DNA of 64,000 bases from Defluviitaleaceae bacterium (GCA_009780315.1 WRAH01000001.1:159688-223687), one strand, 5' to 3'; positions 37,853 to 47,641 are shown, counted from the stretch's first letter. Made by a program: numbers and translations. Notes: generated from the letters alone by a model not told the origin.

Positions 37853-37889
37853 CTAAAAGCTACATCATTTTAGCCAAGCAAATTAAATC

Positions 37890-39773
37890 TTAACGAAGGC
37901 GCAAGTTATATAACCCTGCAATACCATACCCCATAACCATCGCATGTGGCGGTACATTTGTACCATCGCCAAATTCTGGGAAACCAGTCCATACAGATTC
38001 ATTGACTGTGTGGAACATTGCAGGACGGTACATGAGATAAACCACTGGCATTTCAGTAAGCATAATACGGCTAAGTTCTGTGTAAATTTCGATAAGTTCA
38101 GCCATATCAGTTACACTTGCAACGGATTCAATCATTGCGTTAAGTTCTGGGTCATACATTCTGTGGAATGCACGGAACGCACGGTCTGCCCCTGGGTCTT
38201 CAACATGGAACATGTGGAACGCACGCTGCCATGGGGTTGCCACGCTTGTTTCTGCAACAGATGCCATTAAAATATCAAATGTTCCAAGTTGTTGGTTGTC
38301 TATCCAAACAGACATTTCTGTAAAGTTTGTTGTCAGCTCAATACCAATTGCAGCACCTGCGGCGGCAACGATTTCAAGTGAAGCATTCCAATCTGTCCAA
38401 CCAGCTGGAGCGTTAAGTTGGAAGCTTAAATTGTTCCCTGGTGGGTATTCACGGATGCCATCGCCAGTTGTGTCAACGATACCATGATAGTCAAGCAACG
38501 CGTTGGCACGGGCAATGTCTGCATTGTCCCATTGATATGGTGCAAGGCGGGCTTGGTCTATATATGCTGTTTCACCTGTAAAAGGTACAGCAATAGAACG
38601 TGGTGCATTTGTAAATGTTGGTGAGTATCCGCTCATGGCAGATGCAATAATTTGCTCATAGTCAATTGCAAAAGCAATGGCTTGACGTACATAACGGTTA
38701 TTTAAGCCTTCACGCTGGGTGTTAAACCAAATGGTTGGCATTGTGCCAGGCATATAGAATGGAGGTTCATGCAAGAAAGTAGAAACAGGTGCGCCGCCTT
38801 CCCACAAGTCCCATACGTTTGACATAAATTGTTGGTTTACGTCAATTTGACCAGCGGCAAAAGAAGCACGCTTTACATCATTATCTGCATAAATATTGTG
38901 AACTAAGAAACGCGGTGCAGGAAGGCGACCCCACATGGATGCAGCTTGCCCCCAATAATTATCATCCCGTTCAAGTACGGTCATAAGGTTTGATTGATAA
39001 GCCACACGGTATGGCCCTGAACTTGGGAAGTTTTCCCATGCATCTTCACGGAACGCAGTATAGTTGCTACCATGTACAGCCAGTCTGCTTTCAATAAAAT
39101 CAGCTTGTATGACATAACGCACAGTGAGTGCGCGGTTAACAATGTGTGGATTGATATTGTCTGGATTCATGTGAAACACAACAGTATGGGTATCCACCGC
39201 TTCAAAGCTTTCAACAAAAGGCATAAGCTCAAGACCGGTTTCTGTGCCTACACGGCGATGTGTTTCCATGGTGACAACAACGTCTCTGGATGTAACAGGT
39301 GTACCGTCATTCCACATTGCATCTGGATTAAGGTTGATTGTTACACTTGTTAGGTCTGCCGCCCATTGTGGCTGACCTGACGCAAGCAATGGATTCATTG
39401 CGCCATCAAGAGGATTAAACAAGAAAAGGGTTTCATGCACAGCAACAAAAGGCGCGTTACCTACACCAGGTTGTGCTTGAACAAAAGGATTGCTGGGATT
39501 TGCATGGAATGGATTATCACTTACAGGCGCGCCCCAAGCTAGTCCGCCAAAGAAAAGGGTTTCATTACGTGGAAGCACCCCAAGTGGTGTCACTTGTCCA
39601 TCATCATCAGCTGTATCAGCAGGTTCGGTGTGTGGTGCTGTATCTGGGGCTGGCGTAGCTTCTGCCGTAGCTTCTGTGCCTGTGTCTGCTGGTGGTTCAT
39701 CATTGCCACCACAAGCTGTCACAATGAGTGCCAGTGTAAGGATAGCAGCGATTAAAAAAAGCATTTTCCTCAT
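37890..39773 (-). CDS. ABC solute-binding lipoprotein, family 5 (oligopeptide/oligosaccharide)
   Basis: A 627-residue lipoprotein. Signal sequence MRKMLFLIAAILTLALIV leads to lipobox TAC, then a low-complexity Asp/Thr/Ala/Glu/Pro linker (about 24-62) as a wall spacer. The family 5 fold follows (MWNDGTPVTSRDVVVTMETH, a Phe/Trp-rich centre, RQAIAFAIDYEQI). The ATG at 39773 has AGGAGG 9 bases upstream. Family 5 proteins also bind cello- and xylo-oligosaccharides. Divergent GH3 and sugar genes make a glycoside ligand plausible but unproven. Confidence 0.92.
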   Translation of the reverse strand: MRKMLFLIAAILTLALIVTACGGNDEPPADTGTEATAEATPAPDTAPHTEPADTADDDGQVTPLGVLPRNETLFFGGLAWGAPVSDNPFHANPSNPFVQAQPGVGNAPFVAVHETLFLFNPLDGAMNPLLASGQPQWAADLTSVTINLNPDAMWNDGTPVTSRDVVVTMETHRRVGTETGLELMPFVESFEAVDTHTVVFHMNPDNINPHIVNRALTVRYVIQADFIESRLAVHGSNYTAFREDAWENFPSSGPYRVAYQSNLMTVLERDDNYWGQAASMWGRLPAPRFLVHNIYADNDVKRASFAAGQIDVNQQFMSNVWDLWEGGAPVSTFLHEPPFYMPGTMPTIWFNTQREGLNNRYVRQAIAFAIDYEQIIASAMSGYSPTFTNAPRSIAVPFTGETAYIDQARLAPYQWDNADIARANALLDYHGIVDTTGDGIREYPPGNNLSFQLNAPAGWTDWNASLEIVAAAGAAIGIELTTNFTEMSVWIDNQQLGTFDILMASVAETSVATPWQRAFHMFHVEDPGADRAFRAFHRMYDPELNAMIESVASVTDMAELIEIYTELSRIMLTEMPVVYLMYRPAMFHTVNESVWTGFPEFGDGTNVPPHAMVMGYGIAGLYNLRLR

Positions 39774-39841
39774 AATCAAACTCCTCCTAAGATAAACGTG
39801 CAGACATTTTCTAACCCACTGTCATATCTCACAAAAAATAC

Positions 39842-39870
39842 TTGACAATGTAGCTCCCTGCACCTAATAT
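39842..39870 (+). promoter_or_regulatory. Consensus promoter for the GH3 operon
   Basis: TTGACA (39842-39847), exactly 17 bases, then TAATAT (39865-39870): close to ideal for the housekeeping sigma factor. The leader would be about 100 bases long. Confidence 0.75.
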
Positions 39871-39889
39871 TCACAGTATAGCTTTGTGA
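39871..39889. promoter_or_regulatory. Candidate operator at the GH3 operon start site
   Basis: TCACA (39871-39875) and TGTGA (39885-39889) form an inverted repeat placed just after the -10 box, where a bound repressor would block initiation. No regulator gene is adjacent. Confidence 0.5.
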
Positions 39890-39978
39890 AATAAAAATTG
39901 CAACAATTATTTTTAGTAAACACTCTTAATTTTTAGTTAATAATTGCAAATCTACCCTATAAGGAGGATATAATAAGC

Positions 39979-41670
39979 ATGGATTATCTAAAAGAAAAAC
40001 CGTTCAACCTTACAAATGAGGATATTGCATGGGTAAAAAGTACCATGGATGGAATGAGTCCAGAGGAAAAAGTCTCACAATTATTCTGCCTTATTGCTTA
40101 TGACGCAGAACCTGAAAAATTAGCCAACTTGGCTGCCAATGTGAAGCCTGGGGGGCTTATGTGCCGCCCCATGTCAGGTGCAGAATCAAAAGAAGCTGTG
40201 GGCATTTTACAAAAAAACAGCAAAATACCTATGCTGATTGCCGCCAACCTTGAACGGGGCGGAAACGGCATTATGACCGAAGGTACAAGCCTTGGTTCAC
40301 CCCTTGCCGTAGCGGCTACAGACAATGATGAAATGGCAGCCCGCCTAGGCACAGTTTGCGGGCGCGAAGGCGCAGCCGTAGGCGCAAACTGGGCATTTGC
40401 ACCCATTATTGATATTGATTATAACTTCCGCAATCCCATCACCAATGTGCGTACCTTTGGTTCAGACCCTGAAAGAGTTAAGCGCATGGGGGTTCATTAT
40501 GTAAAAGCAGTGCAAAAAGAAGGGGTTGCCGCCTCTATAAAACACTTCCCAGGGGATGGTGTCGATGAAAGAGACCAACATTTGGTTACTTCTGTCAATA
40601 CCCTAGGCTGTGATGAATGGGATAAAACTTTTGGCGAAGTATATAAAGCCAGCATTGACGCAGGGGCTTTGACTGTCATGATTGGACATATTTCGCTGCC
40701 TGAATATTCTAAAAAACTTGTCCCCGATATTAAAGACGCAGACATTATGCCCGCATCTTTAGCCCCAGAAATCACCATCACACTACTCAGAGAAAAACTA
40801 GGTTTTAACGGTCTTGCGGTGACTGACGCAACCACGATGGCAGGTATGACCATTCCCATGAGCCGTGAAAAGGCTGTCCCTGCAACCATTGCCGCAGGCT
40901 GTGATATGTTCCTGTTTACTAAAAATATGGAAGAAGACATGGCATACATGACCAAAGGCGTGAAAGAGGGTGTGATTACACAAGCCCGTCTTCATGAAGC
41001 ATTGTCCAGAATTTTAGGGCTTAAAGCCGCCCTTGGATTGCATAAAAAAACCGCCCCAGAACTTATACCCACAGGGGAAGTGCCTCAAAAGGCTGAACAT
41101 GTACAGTGGTCAAAAGAATGTGCCGACCAATCCATTACCCTTGTTAAAGAGGAAAAAGGTGTACTGCCCCTTACCCCGCAAAAATACAAAAAAGTACTGA
41201 TTTATCCTATTGAGTCCGAAGCTGGATTTGCCTATTCTGTACGTGTGGGTGCAGTGCAAATGCTGATTGACGCACTGAAAAAAGAGGGCTTTGATGCAGA
41301 TGTTTACGAGAACTCCAAAGGCTATGAAGGCATGATGGAGAAATTCTCTGAAGTGACTGACAAGTATGACTTGATTTTATATATTGCCAACATGGGCACA
41401 CGCAGCAATCAAACCACTATTCGTATAGAATGGGCAATGCCCTTTGGCGCAAATGTACCTATTTATATGGAAAGTGTACCCACCGTATTTATTTCTGTGG
41501 AAAATCCATATCACCTATTGGATGTGCCGCGGGTTAAGACCTTTATCAACACCTATGCTTCAACAGATACAATCCTTGAGGCATTGATGGATAAACTCAC
41601 AGGACGTTCAGAATTTAAAGGGAAATCCCCAGTAGATGCCTTCTGCGGCATGTGGGATACCCGTTTATAA
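39979..41670 (+). CDS. Glycoside hydrolase family 3 protein (NagZ-like)
   Basis: A 563-residue cytoplasmic GH3 enzyme with no signal peptide. It starts MSPEEKVSQLFCL, typical of the family. The substrate-binding KHFPGDG near residue 185 is followed by DERDQH, the flexible loop region where NagZ-type enzymes carry a catalytic His. The nucleophile Asp lies in GLAVTDATTMAGM near 280. A C-terminal domain (about 370-563) is present, unlike short Gram-negative NagZ. It may be a beta-N-acetylglucosaminidase or phosphorylase, or a beta-glucosidase. AGGAGG precedes the ATG. It heads a run with isomerase and oxidoreductase genes. Confidence 0.87.
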   Translation: MDYLKEKPFNLTNEDIAWVKSTMDGMSPEEKVSQLFCLIAYDAEPEKLANLAANVKPGGLMCRPMSGAESKEAVGILQKNSKIPMLIAANLERGGNGIMTEGTSLGSPLAVAATDNDEMAARLGTVCGREGAAVGANWAFAPIIDIDYNFRNPITNVRTFGSDPERVKRMGVHYVKAVQKEGVAASIKHFPGDGVDERDQHLVTSVNTLGCDEWDKTFGEVYKASIDAGALTVMIGHISLPEYSKKLVPDIKDADIMPASLAPEITITLLREKLGFNGLAVTDATTMAGMTIPMSREKAVPATIAAGCDMFLFTKNMEEDMAYMTKGVKEGVITQARLHEALSRILGLKAALGLHKKTAPELIPTGEVPQKAEHVQWSKECADQSITLVKEEKGVLPLTPQKYKKVLIYPIESEAGFAYSVRVGAVQMLIDALKKEGFDADVYENSKGYEGMMEKFSEVTDKYDLILYIANMGTRSNQTTIRIEWAMPFGANVPIYMESVPTVFISVENPYHLLDVPRVKTFINTYASTDTILEALMDKLTGRSEFKGKSPVDAFCGMWDTRL

Positions 41671-41689
41671 TAAAAGGAGGAACTACCCT

Positions 41690-42517
41690 ATGGAAAAGAA
41701 ATATATTCAGCTTTATTCGCTGAAGGATGTCATCTTTAATGATTTTGTTGGAACACTGAAACGCGTAAAAGACATTGGCTACACAGGTGTAGAGTTTTTT
41801 GGCGGATTTTTTGGCGAAATGGAAGCCAAGGAACTTAAAAAGCTTCTTGAGGACATTGGGCTTGAGCCAATCAGCGCGCATCTTCACTCTGCACAAATTC
41901 CCGATATTATTCCATATGCCGCAGAACTTGGGCTAAAGTATTTAATTGACCCAATGGCGCATTTCAACACCTATGAAGAAGCCCTTGAAATGGCTAAAAC
42001 ATTTAATGAAGTAGGCAAAAAATGCAAAGAAGCAGGTATTCAATTTGGCTATCACAACCACCGTCATGAGTTCCTTGAAAGCCCAGACGGGTACTTGATG
42101 GACACCATCATTAAAAACACCAATCCCGATTGGGTTTGTGTAGAATTGGATGTGGGTTGGACAGTTTGTGCAGGGGCAGACGCGGTTGCATTTATCAATA
42201 AACATGCAGGGCGCATTAAACTTATTCACGTGAAAGAATGCGGACATGTTGCAGGGGCTGAACCTGCACCAGACTTCTCAAAATTCCCAAAAGACGAAAA
42301 TGGTCGTCCACAAATTCCACCAGAAGTATTGCAGAAATTACTTGCAGAACTGAAATGGAACTCCCCTGCTGGAAAAGGGCTGATTGACTGGAAAGCAGTA
42401 AAAGATGCCGCCCTTGCCCAAGGTGCAGAAGGGTTTATCATAGAGCGGGAATATGACTATGCCAATGATATATGGAAATGTATTGAAGAAGACCACGCAT
42501 TTATTGCGTCATTGTAA
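41690..42517 (+). CDS. Sugar phosphate isomerase/epimerase (AP endonuclease 2 family)
   Basis: A 275-residue TIM-barrel protein of the xylose isomerase-like superfamily. Metal ligands are suggested by the Glu in GYTGVEFFGG, H in HLHSAQ, H in GYHNHRHEF, D in VCVELDVGW, H in LIHVKECG and the terminal Glu in FIIEREYD. AGGAGG lies 9 bases before the ATG at 41690; the longer frame overlaps the GH3 gene. Together with the next gene, a Gfo/Idh/MocA dehydrogenase, it suggests oxidation and isomerisation of an imported sugar. The substrate is not evident. Confidence 0.88.
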   Translation: MEKKYIQLYSLKDVIFNDFVGTLKRVKDIGYTGVEFFGGFFGEMEAKELKKLLEDIGLEPISAHLHSAQIPDIIPYAAELGLKYLIDPMAHFNTYEEALEMAKTFNEVGKKCKEAGIQFGYHNHRHEFLESPDGYLMDTIIKNTNPDWVCVELDVGWTVCAGADAVAFINKHAGRIKLIHVKECGHVAGAEPAPDFSKFPKDENGRPQIPPEVLQKLLAELKWNSPAGKGLIDWKAVKDAALAQGAEGFIIEREYDYANDIWKCIEEDHAFIASL

Positions 42518-42571
42518 GGTTTAGAATCTCATTATTTAAAATTTCATTATAAATATTAGGAGTGGTTCAAA

Positions 42572-43675
42572 ATGGCTATTAAAGTTGGATTTATTGGTTG
42601 CGGATTTATCGCATTGACGAAACACCTTCCTGGAATGTCACAGGAAAAAGATGTAGAGATGGCAGCCTTTTGTGACATTATTGTAGAGAAGGCTGAAAAA
42701 GCAAAAAAAGAATTTGGTACATCCAATTCAAAAGTTTATACCGATTATAAAACACTGATTGCCGACCCAACCATTGACGTTATTCACGTACTCACACCCA
42801 ATGCCTCTCACGCAGAAATCACCATTGCCGCACTTGAAGCGGGCAAACATGTTATGTGTGAAAAGCCAATGGCGGCAACCAGCGCAGACGCTAAAAAAAT
42901 GCTAGAAGCCCGTGACCGTACAGGCAAATTGCTGACCATCGGCTACCAATACCGTCACTACAATGAAAACCAAGTGGCTAAAAAAGTGATTGACGAAGGC
43001 TATCTTGGGGATATCTATTATTCCGAAGCAAGCTATATCCGCAGACGCGGCGTGCCTACATGGGGTGTATTTACAGACAAGGCACAACAAGGCGGCGGCG
43101 CACTCATTGATATTGCAACACATGTGCTAGACCTTTCATTGTTTATGATGAACAATTATGACGTGGACTATGTTGTAGGCACATCTTTTGAAAAACTGGG
43201 TAAAATGCTTACCCCAGAGCAACAAGGGCAAACCAACATGTTCCGCCATGGTATGCAAGACCCATGGAACAACGAAACCTTTGAAGTTGAAGAGTTTGCC
43301 GTGGGTTATATCAAAATGAAAAACGGCGCAGTGATTCACCTTAAATCCTCTTGGGCATTAAACATGGCAGACACTCCTGCACAAGTACTCCTTTGCGGTA
43401 CAAAAGGCGGGCTTGACACAACGGATAGCCGTGTGCGTCTCAACCATATTGTGGCAGGACAGCAATCCATCACCATGGTGGGTGACAAGGTTGCCCCCTA
43501 TGTTCCCGGTTTCTCTAGCGGAGAACCCCCTCCATCACTTGAAGCACAATATTGGGTCAATGCCATCAAAGGGGAAGGCGACTTATTTGTCACTGCCGAC
43601 CAAGCCTATGTGGTCACAAGAATCCTTGAAGCCATATACGATTCATCTAAAACAGGTAAAGCCATTCATTTTTAA
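42572..43675 (+). CDS. Gfo/Idh/MocA family oxidoreductase
   Basis: A 367-residue NAD(P)-dependent sugar dehydrogenase. The Rossmann domain has VGFIGCGFIALTKH (dinucleotide loop). The catalytic Lys is in HVMCEKPMAAT near residue 97. The C-terminal GFO domain holds GGGALIDIATHVLDLSLF with the conserved Asp and His. AGGAG lies 8 bases before the ATG. It follows the isomerase by 54 bases and ends before a strong terminator, so the GH3-isomerase-dehydrogenase set is probably one operon. Confidence 0.92.
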   Translation: MAIKVGFIGCGFIALTKHLPGMSQEKDVEMAAFCDIIVEKAEKAKKEFGTSNSKVYTDYKTLIADPTIDVIHVLTPNASHAEITIAALEAGKHVMCEKPMAATSADAKKMLEARDRTGKLLTIGYQYRHYNENQVAKKVIDEGYLGDIYYSEASYIRRRGVPTWGVFTDKAQQGGGALIDIATHVLDLSLFMMNNYDVDYVVGTSFEKLGKMLTPEQQGQTNMFRHGMQDPWNNETFEVEEFAVGYIKMKNGAVIHLKSSWALNMADTPAQVLLCGTKGGLDTTDSRVRLNHIVAGQQSITMVGDKVAPYVPGFSSGEPPPSLEAQYWVNAIKGEGDLFVTADQAYVVTRILEAIYDSSKTGKAIHF

Positions 43676-43685
43676 TGAACAATTT

Positions 43686-43717
43686 AGGGGCTGTCTTGTA
43701 GAGACAGCCCCTTTTTT
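43686..43717 (+). terminator. Terminator between Gfo/Idh gene and MFS gene
   Basis: AGGGGCTGTC (43686-43695) pairs with GACAGCCCCT (43703-43712), followed by T6. It ends just before the ribosome site of the MFS gene, so it may also attenuate that gene. Confidence 0.9.
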
Positions 43718-43732
43718 ATGGAGTTGATTTTT

Positions 43733-44902
43733 TTGTCTATTGCAAAAGAGCCCACAAAGCTGTGGGGTTTTGAATTTATCTTTTTACTCATTGCCAGTTT
43801 TATTAACTTTGGCTCATTTGGTATGGCAATACCTATTTTTCCTGGGTATGCAGTAAGCCTTGGGGCAAGTCTTTCTGTTGCAGGTGTGGTGACAGGCATG
43901 TTTTCTGTGGTGGCACTGGTTGGGCGGCCTGTTTCGGGGTTGATGGGGGACAGGCTTAACAAAAAACATTTACTGATTATATCCGCTGTACTCAACGGGC
44001 TGATTACGATTTTATATGTATTTGTGCCAAGTATTGCATGGGTGATTCCTGTACGCTTCTTACAGGGGCTTGCTTTTTCTGTTAATGGCACTATTGCTTT
44101 TGCCCTTGGGGCAGAGTTTATTCCAAAGGCGCGCATGGGTGAAGGTGTGGGTTTCCTAGGGGTTGGGCAAATTGTGGGTATGGCAATTGGCCCAAACTTG
44201 GGTATTTTTCTTGTATACCATTTTTCTTATCAGTTTAATTTTGCTGTAAGCGGCGGAATCATGATGTTGTCAGGACTTATGGTTTTATTTTTAAAATATA
44301 ATCCTGTGGCAGATGAAAATAAGGTCAAGCGGTCTTTTAAGTTGAAAGATTTGGTTGCGGTTGAGCTTTTGCCTAATGCTTTATTTGCAGGTACATTTAT
44401 GTTGGGCAATGGGCTGACCACTTCATTCTTGGTGTTGATGGGGGTTGAGCGAGGCATTGAAGGGGTGGGTATTTTCTTTGTGGTGAATGCCATAGTTGTA
44501 TTGCTCACCAGACCCCTTGCAGGGCGGCTGATTGATAAAAAAGGCGTGGCTTTTGTTGTGATTCCTGGCTTTTTAATTACGGCTGTATCCATGCTTTTTA
44601 TTGGCTTTGCATTGCACGTGGCGTTTATTGCAGGGGCGGCTGTATTGTTTGCCCTTGGAGCAGGTACGTCCATGCCTGCCATTCAGGCAGATTGCTTAAT
44701 GCGCCTTGGCAAGCAAAGAAGTGCCGTGGCTACAGGCACTTATTTAATAGGGCTTGATATTGGCATGACCATTGGCCCTGTGGTAGGGGGCATTATGGCA
44801 GACGGGCTTGGTTTCCGCACAACCTTTGTTAGTGCCGCAGGACTTATGTTTATTGGATTTTGTATGTATCTGCTGTATAAGAAAATAAGCAGAGTAAAAT
44901 GA
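43733..44902 (+). CDS. MFS transporter
   Basis: A 389-residue, twelve-helix major facilitator. The motif A-like loop GLMGDRLNKKHLL lies between helices 2 and 3, and GRLIDKKGVAF in the second half. A TTG at 43733 is the likely start. GGAG ends 9 bases before it, while the ATG at 43718 sits in the terminator tail with no site. It stands downstream of the sugar catabolic genes, so a sugar or drug substrate is possible. Substrate unknown. Confidence 0.85.
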   Translation: MSIAKEPTKLWGFEFIFLLIASFINFGSFGMAIPIFPGYAVSLGASLSVAGVVTGMFSVVALVGRPVSGLMGDRLNKKHLLIISAVLNGLITILYVFVPSIAWVIPVRFLQGLAFSVNGTIAFALGAEFIPKARMGEGVGFLGVGQIVGMAIGPNLGIFLVYHFSYQFNFAVSGGIMMLSGLMVLFLKYNPVADENKVKRSFKLKDLVAVELLPNALFAGTFMLGNGLTTSFLVLMGVERGIEGVGIFFVVNAIVVLLTRPLAGRLIDKKGVAFVVIPGFLITAVSMLFIGFALHVAFIAGAAVLFALGAGTSMPAIQADCLMRLGKQRSAVATGTYLIGLDIGMTIGPVVGGIMADGLGFRTTFVSAAGLMFIGFCMYLLYKKISRVK

Positions 44903-45040
44903 GATATTTAAGATGATATGCCATCACCAACACGCTTGATGAGATGGGTACGACCAAATCAAACAAGCTAGTCTTCCTGTTTCGGCTCCACACGCGAAAG
45001 AAATAATCGACTTTTTGGGAGACATCGTCAATTAAAAGAC

Positions 45041-45180
45041 TTGAAAGAATCAGTGAGGTTGGTGTATAATCGGTGAATCGTGGTGGCAGGTTAACCTGTG
45101 TATGTTGGGTGATGGCGTTGTTTACATCATCCTGCATATGTCAATTGGAGGCTAGACCAATTGGACACTGCGATTTTTTT
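45041..45180 (+). ncRNA. Candidate small RNA between convergent MFS genes
   Basis: A 335-base gap holds TTGAAA (45041-45046), 18 bases, a perfect TATAAT (45065-45070), and about 70 bases later the hairpin CAATTGG/CCAATTG (45142-45163) followed by T7 (45174-45180). An inner CAGGTTAACCTG palindrome is present. The next gene on this strand is over 1.3 kb away, so a free-standing RNA of about 100 bases is possible. Evidence is limited to these signals. Confidence 0.35.
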
Positions 45181-45236
45181 ATTGCTCACTGACAAAATAC
45201 ATTTTATCATAACTTGTTCATCATGGGAAGATGTTT

Positions 45237-46472
45237 TTAATTTAATATTTTCTTTCCAGTGATATTTACACCAATGAGACAAAGGGTAATCACCATACCT
45301 GCCCCAAGCAATACCCACCACGCAGGAATATAGTTGCCTAAAATGTCAAAGGAAATCCCCATGGCAGGGGCGGCAAAGGCTGCGCCAAAAGCCATAATCA
45401 TAGACAGTATGCCCAAAATACTTGTGAAGTCTTTTTCCCCAAAGTATTTTAAAATAAAAATGTTGATAGGCACAGAAAAACCAGTGCTTGCCAGCCCAAA
45501 GAACACCCCATGCAACCAAGGCATGACAGGATTTAAAGCAAGGAGTGCAAAAATAGGCGCGAGTATAAAGAAAATGCCCAGAGACACCCCGCCTACAAAA
45601 GTACCGAATTTATCAAATACATATCCCATAAAAATTTTACCCACAGTCAACACAAGCATTGCCAGTGAAAACACGGCAGAATACACTGCCGTTGGATAAC
45701 CAATATCCCCAAGATAGGGGGCAGTGTGGGCAGTGGGTGCGGCAGATGCCATGGCAATGAGCAACAAGGCAATGGTCAAAAACCAAAATGTTGGTGTTTT
45801 GCGGGCTTGGGGCAAGGTAATGCCTTTTAAACTGTGTGCATCCACAGGCTGTGTAGTGTCCTTTTCATTGGCTTTCTTATAGGGTGTTAGCCCCATATCT
45901 TCGGGCTTTTCTTTGATAAGCAGTAAAATGGTCGGGACTAAAATTAAAATAGAAGCCATGCCTGAAAAACGGAAACCCCAACGCCAGTCAAGCACGTCAA
46001 TAATGCCGCTAACCATGGGAACCATCACTGCCGCGCCTATACCACTGCCTGCAAAGGCAATGCCAAGGGCAAGCCCTCGTTTGTCTTCAAACCAGCGGTT
46101 TATCAATATGGCAATCATCATAAAGTGGGCGGCATTCATAAACATGCCGTTAATCACTGCAATGAAATAAAAGTACCAAATATTTGCGGCAAATGAGTAT
46201 CCTATCAAAGACAAGCCACTCATCACCGTGCCAATAATCATAATGCGCCGAATGGGAAACCGTGCCGCCAACTTGCCATAAAAGGGAAGCAATGCCGCCC
46301 CCACCAATATTACAATGGTACGGAAAAAGGTAAACTCCCCACGGGAAAGCCCTAAATCTTCTGTCACAGGGCGAATAAAAATACTTGCCGTATTGTGAAA
46401 GCCAATGCCTGCCGCCGCAATCAACACACTGGCTACAACGATGTACCAACCGTAAAATACTTTCTTTTTCAT
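45237..46472 (-). CDS. MFS transporter (monocarboxylate/oxalate-formate type)
   Basis: A 411-residue, twelve-helix transporter starting MKKKVFYGWYIVVASVLIAAAGIG, which with the SRGEFTFFRT region resembles the OFA/monocarboxylate branch of MFS. A central cytoplasmic loop (EKPEDMGLTPYKK) separates the halves. It may carry an organic acid made during fermentation. It is divergent from the aldo/keto reductase gene. Confidence 0.87.
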   Translation of the reverse strand: MKKKVFYGWYIVVASVLIAAAGIGFHNTASIFIRPVTEDLGLSRGEFTFFRTIVILVGAALLPFYGKLAARFPIRRIMIIGTVMSGLSLIGYSFAANIWYFYFIAVINGMFMNAAHFMMIAILINRWFEDKRGLALGIAFAGSGIGAAVMVPMVSGIIDVLDWRWGFRFSGMASILILVPTILLLIKEKPEDMGLTPYKKANEKDTTQPVDAHSLKGITLPQARKTPTFWFLTIALLLIAMASAAPTAHTAPYLGDIGYPTAVYSAVFSLAMLVLTVGKIFMGYVFDKFGTFVGGVSLGIFFILAPIFALLALNPVMPWLHGVFFGLASTGFSVPINIFILKYFGEKDFTSILGILSMIMAFGAAFAAPAMGISFDILGNYIPAWWVLLGAGMVITLCLIGVNITGKKILN

Positions 46473-46561
46473 GGACTATCCGCTCCGCTTCTGGGCTTAT
46501 TATATACTTTTGACATATAGATTGCTATAATCTAAGAAAAAATGCGCAAAGGGGTATGATT

Positions 46562-47575
46562 ATGGACTATGTAAAGCTTGGGCGTTCTGGCATGGATGTG
46601 TCAAAAATTTGTCTTGGCTGTATGAGTTTTGGTTCTGCGGAGTCTGGGTTTGGCAAGTGGCTTTTGAATGAAACAGACAGCCACGATATTATTAAACGCG
46701 CCCTAGACCTTGGCATTAACTTTTTTGACACGGCAAATTGCTATGGTTATGGCACAAGCGAAGCGTATCTTGGGCGGTCACTTAAAAAACTTGCCCACCG
46801 TGATGAAATTGTTGTGGCTACAAAAGTGTTTATCCCCATGAATGATAAGCCTAATGGCAGTGGGCTTTCACGCAAGGCGATTATGAGTGAAATTGACAAC
46901 AGCCTAAAGCGTCTTGACATGGACTATGTGGACTTGTACATCATACACCGCTGGGATTATAACACACCCATTGAAGAAACCATGACTGCCCTTCATGATG
47001 TTGTAAAGGCAGGTAAGGCGCGGTACATTGGCGCGTCATCTATGTTTGCGTGGCAATTTTCAAAAGCGCAATTTACAGCAGAAAAACATGGACTGACCCA
47101 GTTTATTTCCATGCAAAATCATTATAATTTGATGTATCGTGAGGAAGAGCGGGAAATGATGCCTTTATTATTAGACCAAGGGGTTGCGTCTACACCCTAC
47201 AGCCCCCTTGCGTCTGGACGGCTTTCCCGAGGGGCAAATGCAGACACTGCCCGTACAAAAGCAGATGCCATGCAAGTTAGAAAATATGGCTCTACAGAGG
47301 AACAAGACCAAATCATCATCGACCGTGTGGCAGAAATTGCAGAAAAGCATGGTGTCACCCGCACCCAAATCGCACTGGCGTGGATGTTAAATAAACCGCC
47401 TGTAGTCACCCCTATTATTGGTGCGACAAAAATTGCCCATTTAGAGGACTCTGTAGGTGCAATTCATGTAAAGCTGACCCAAGAAGAAATGGCTTACCTA
47501 GAAGCATCCTATATACCCCATAAAATGTCGGGGCCTCTTTATCCTGAAACGGATTGGATTCATGGAGTGAAATAA
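46562..47575 (+). CDS. Aldo/keto reductase
   Basis: A 337-residue TIM-barrel NADPH oxidoreductase. The catalytic tetrad is visible: D in FFDTANCYGYG with its Y, K in VVATKVF, and H in LYIIHRWD. The cofactor loop is seen in PIIGATKIAHLEDSV. The start at 46562 is 9 bases after AAAGGGG. It belongs to the YajO/Tas-like group (GFGKWLLNETDS). The substrate is not known; it stands at the edge of the sugar island. Confidence 0.92.
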   Translation: MDYVKLGRSGMDVSKICLGCMSFGSAESGFGKWLLNETDSHDIIKRALDLGINFFDTANCYGYGTSEAYLGRSLKKLAHRDEIVVATKVFIPMNDKPNGSGLSRKAIMSEIDNSLKRLDMDYVDLYIIHRWDYNTPIEETMTALHDVVKAGKARYIGASSMFAWQFSKAQFTAEKHGLTQFISMQNHYNLMYREEEREMMPLLLDQGVASTPYSPLASGRLSRGANADTARTKADAMQVRKYGSTEEQDQIIIDRVAEIAEKHGVTRTQIALAWMLNKPPVVTPIIGATKIAHLEDSVGAIHVKLTQEEMAYLEASYIPHKMSGPLYPETDWIHGVK

Positions 47576-47590
47576 GACAGCCCTAATATA

Positions 47591-47630
47591 AAAAAGAGAT
47601 GTTGCCCATATTTGCGCACCATCTCTTTTT
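47591..47630. terminator. Bidirectional terminator after aldo/keto reductase gene
   Basis: AAAAAGAGATG (47591-47601) pairs with CATCTCTTTTT (47620-47630), between two convergent genes. Confidence 0.85.
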
Positions 47631-47641
47631 TTAATTCTGTG

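Noticed and set aside
44850..45137. 95-codon minus-strand frame between the two MFS genes
   Set aside because: No ribosome site, overlaps the MFS 3' end and an intergenic region with promoter/terminator signals; no family recognised.
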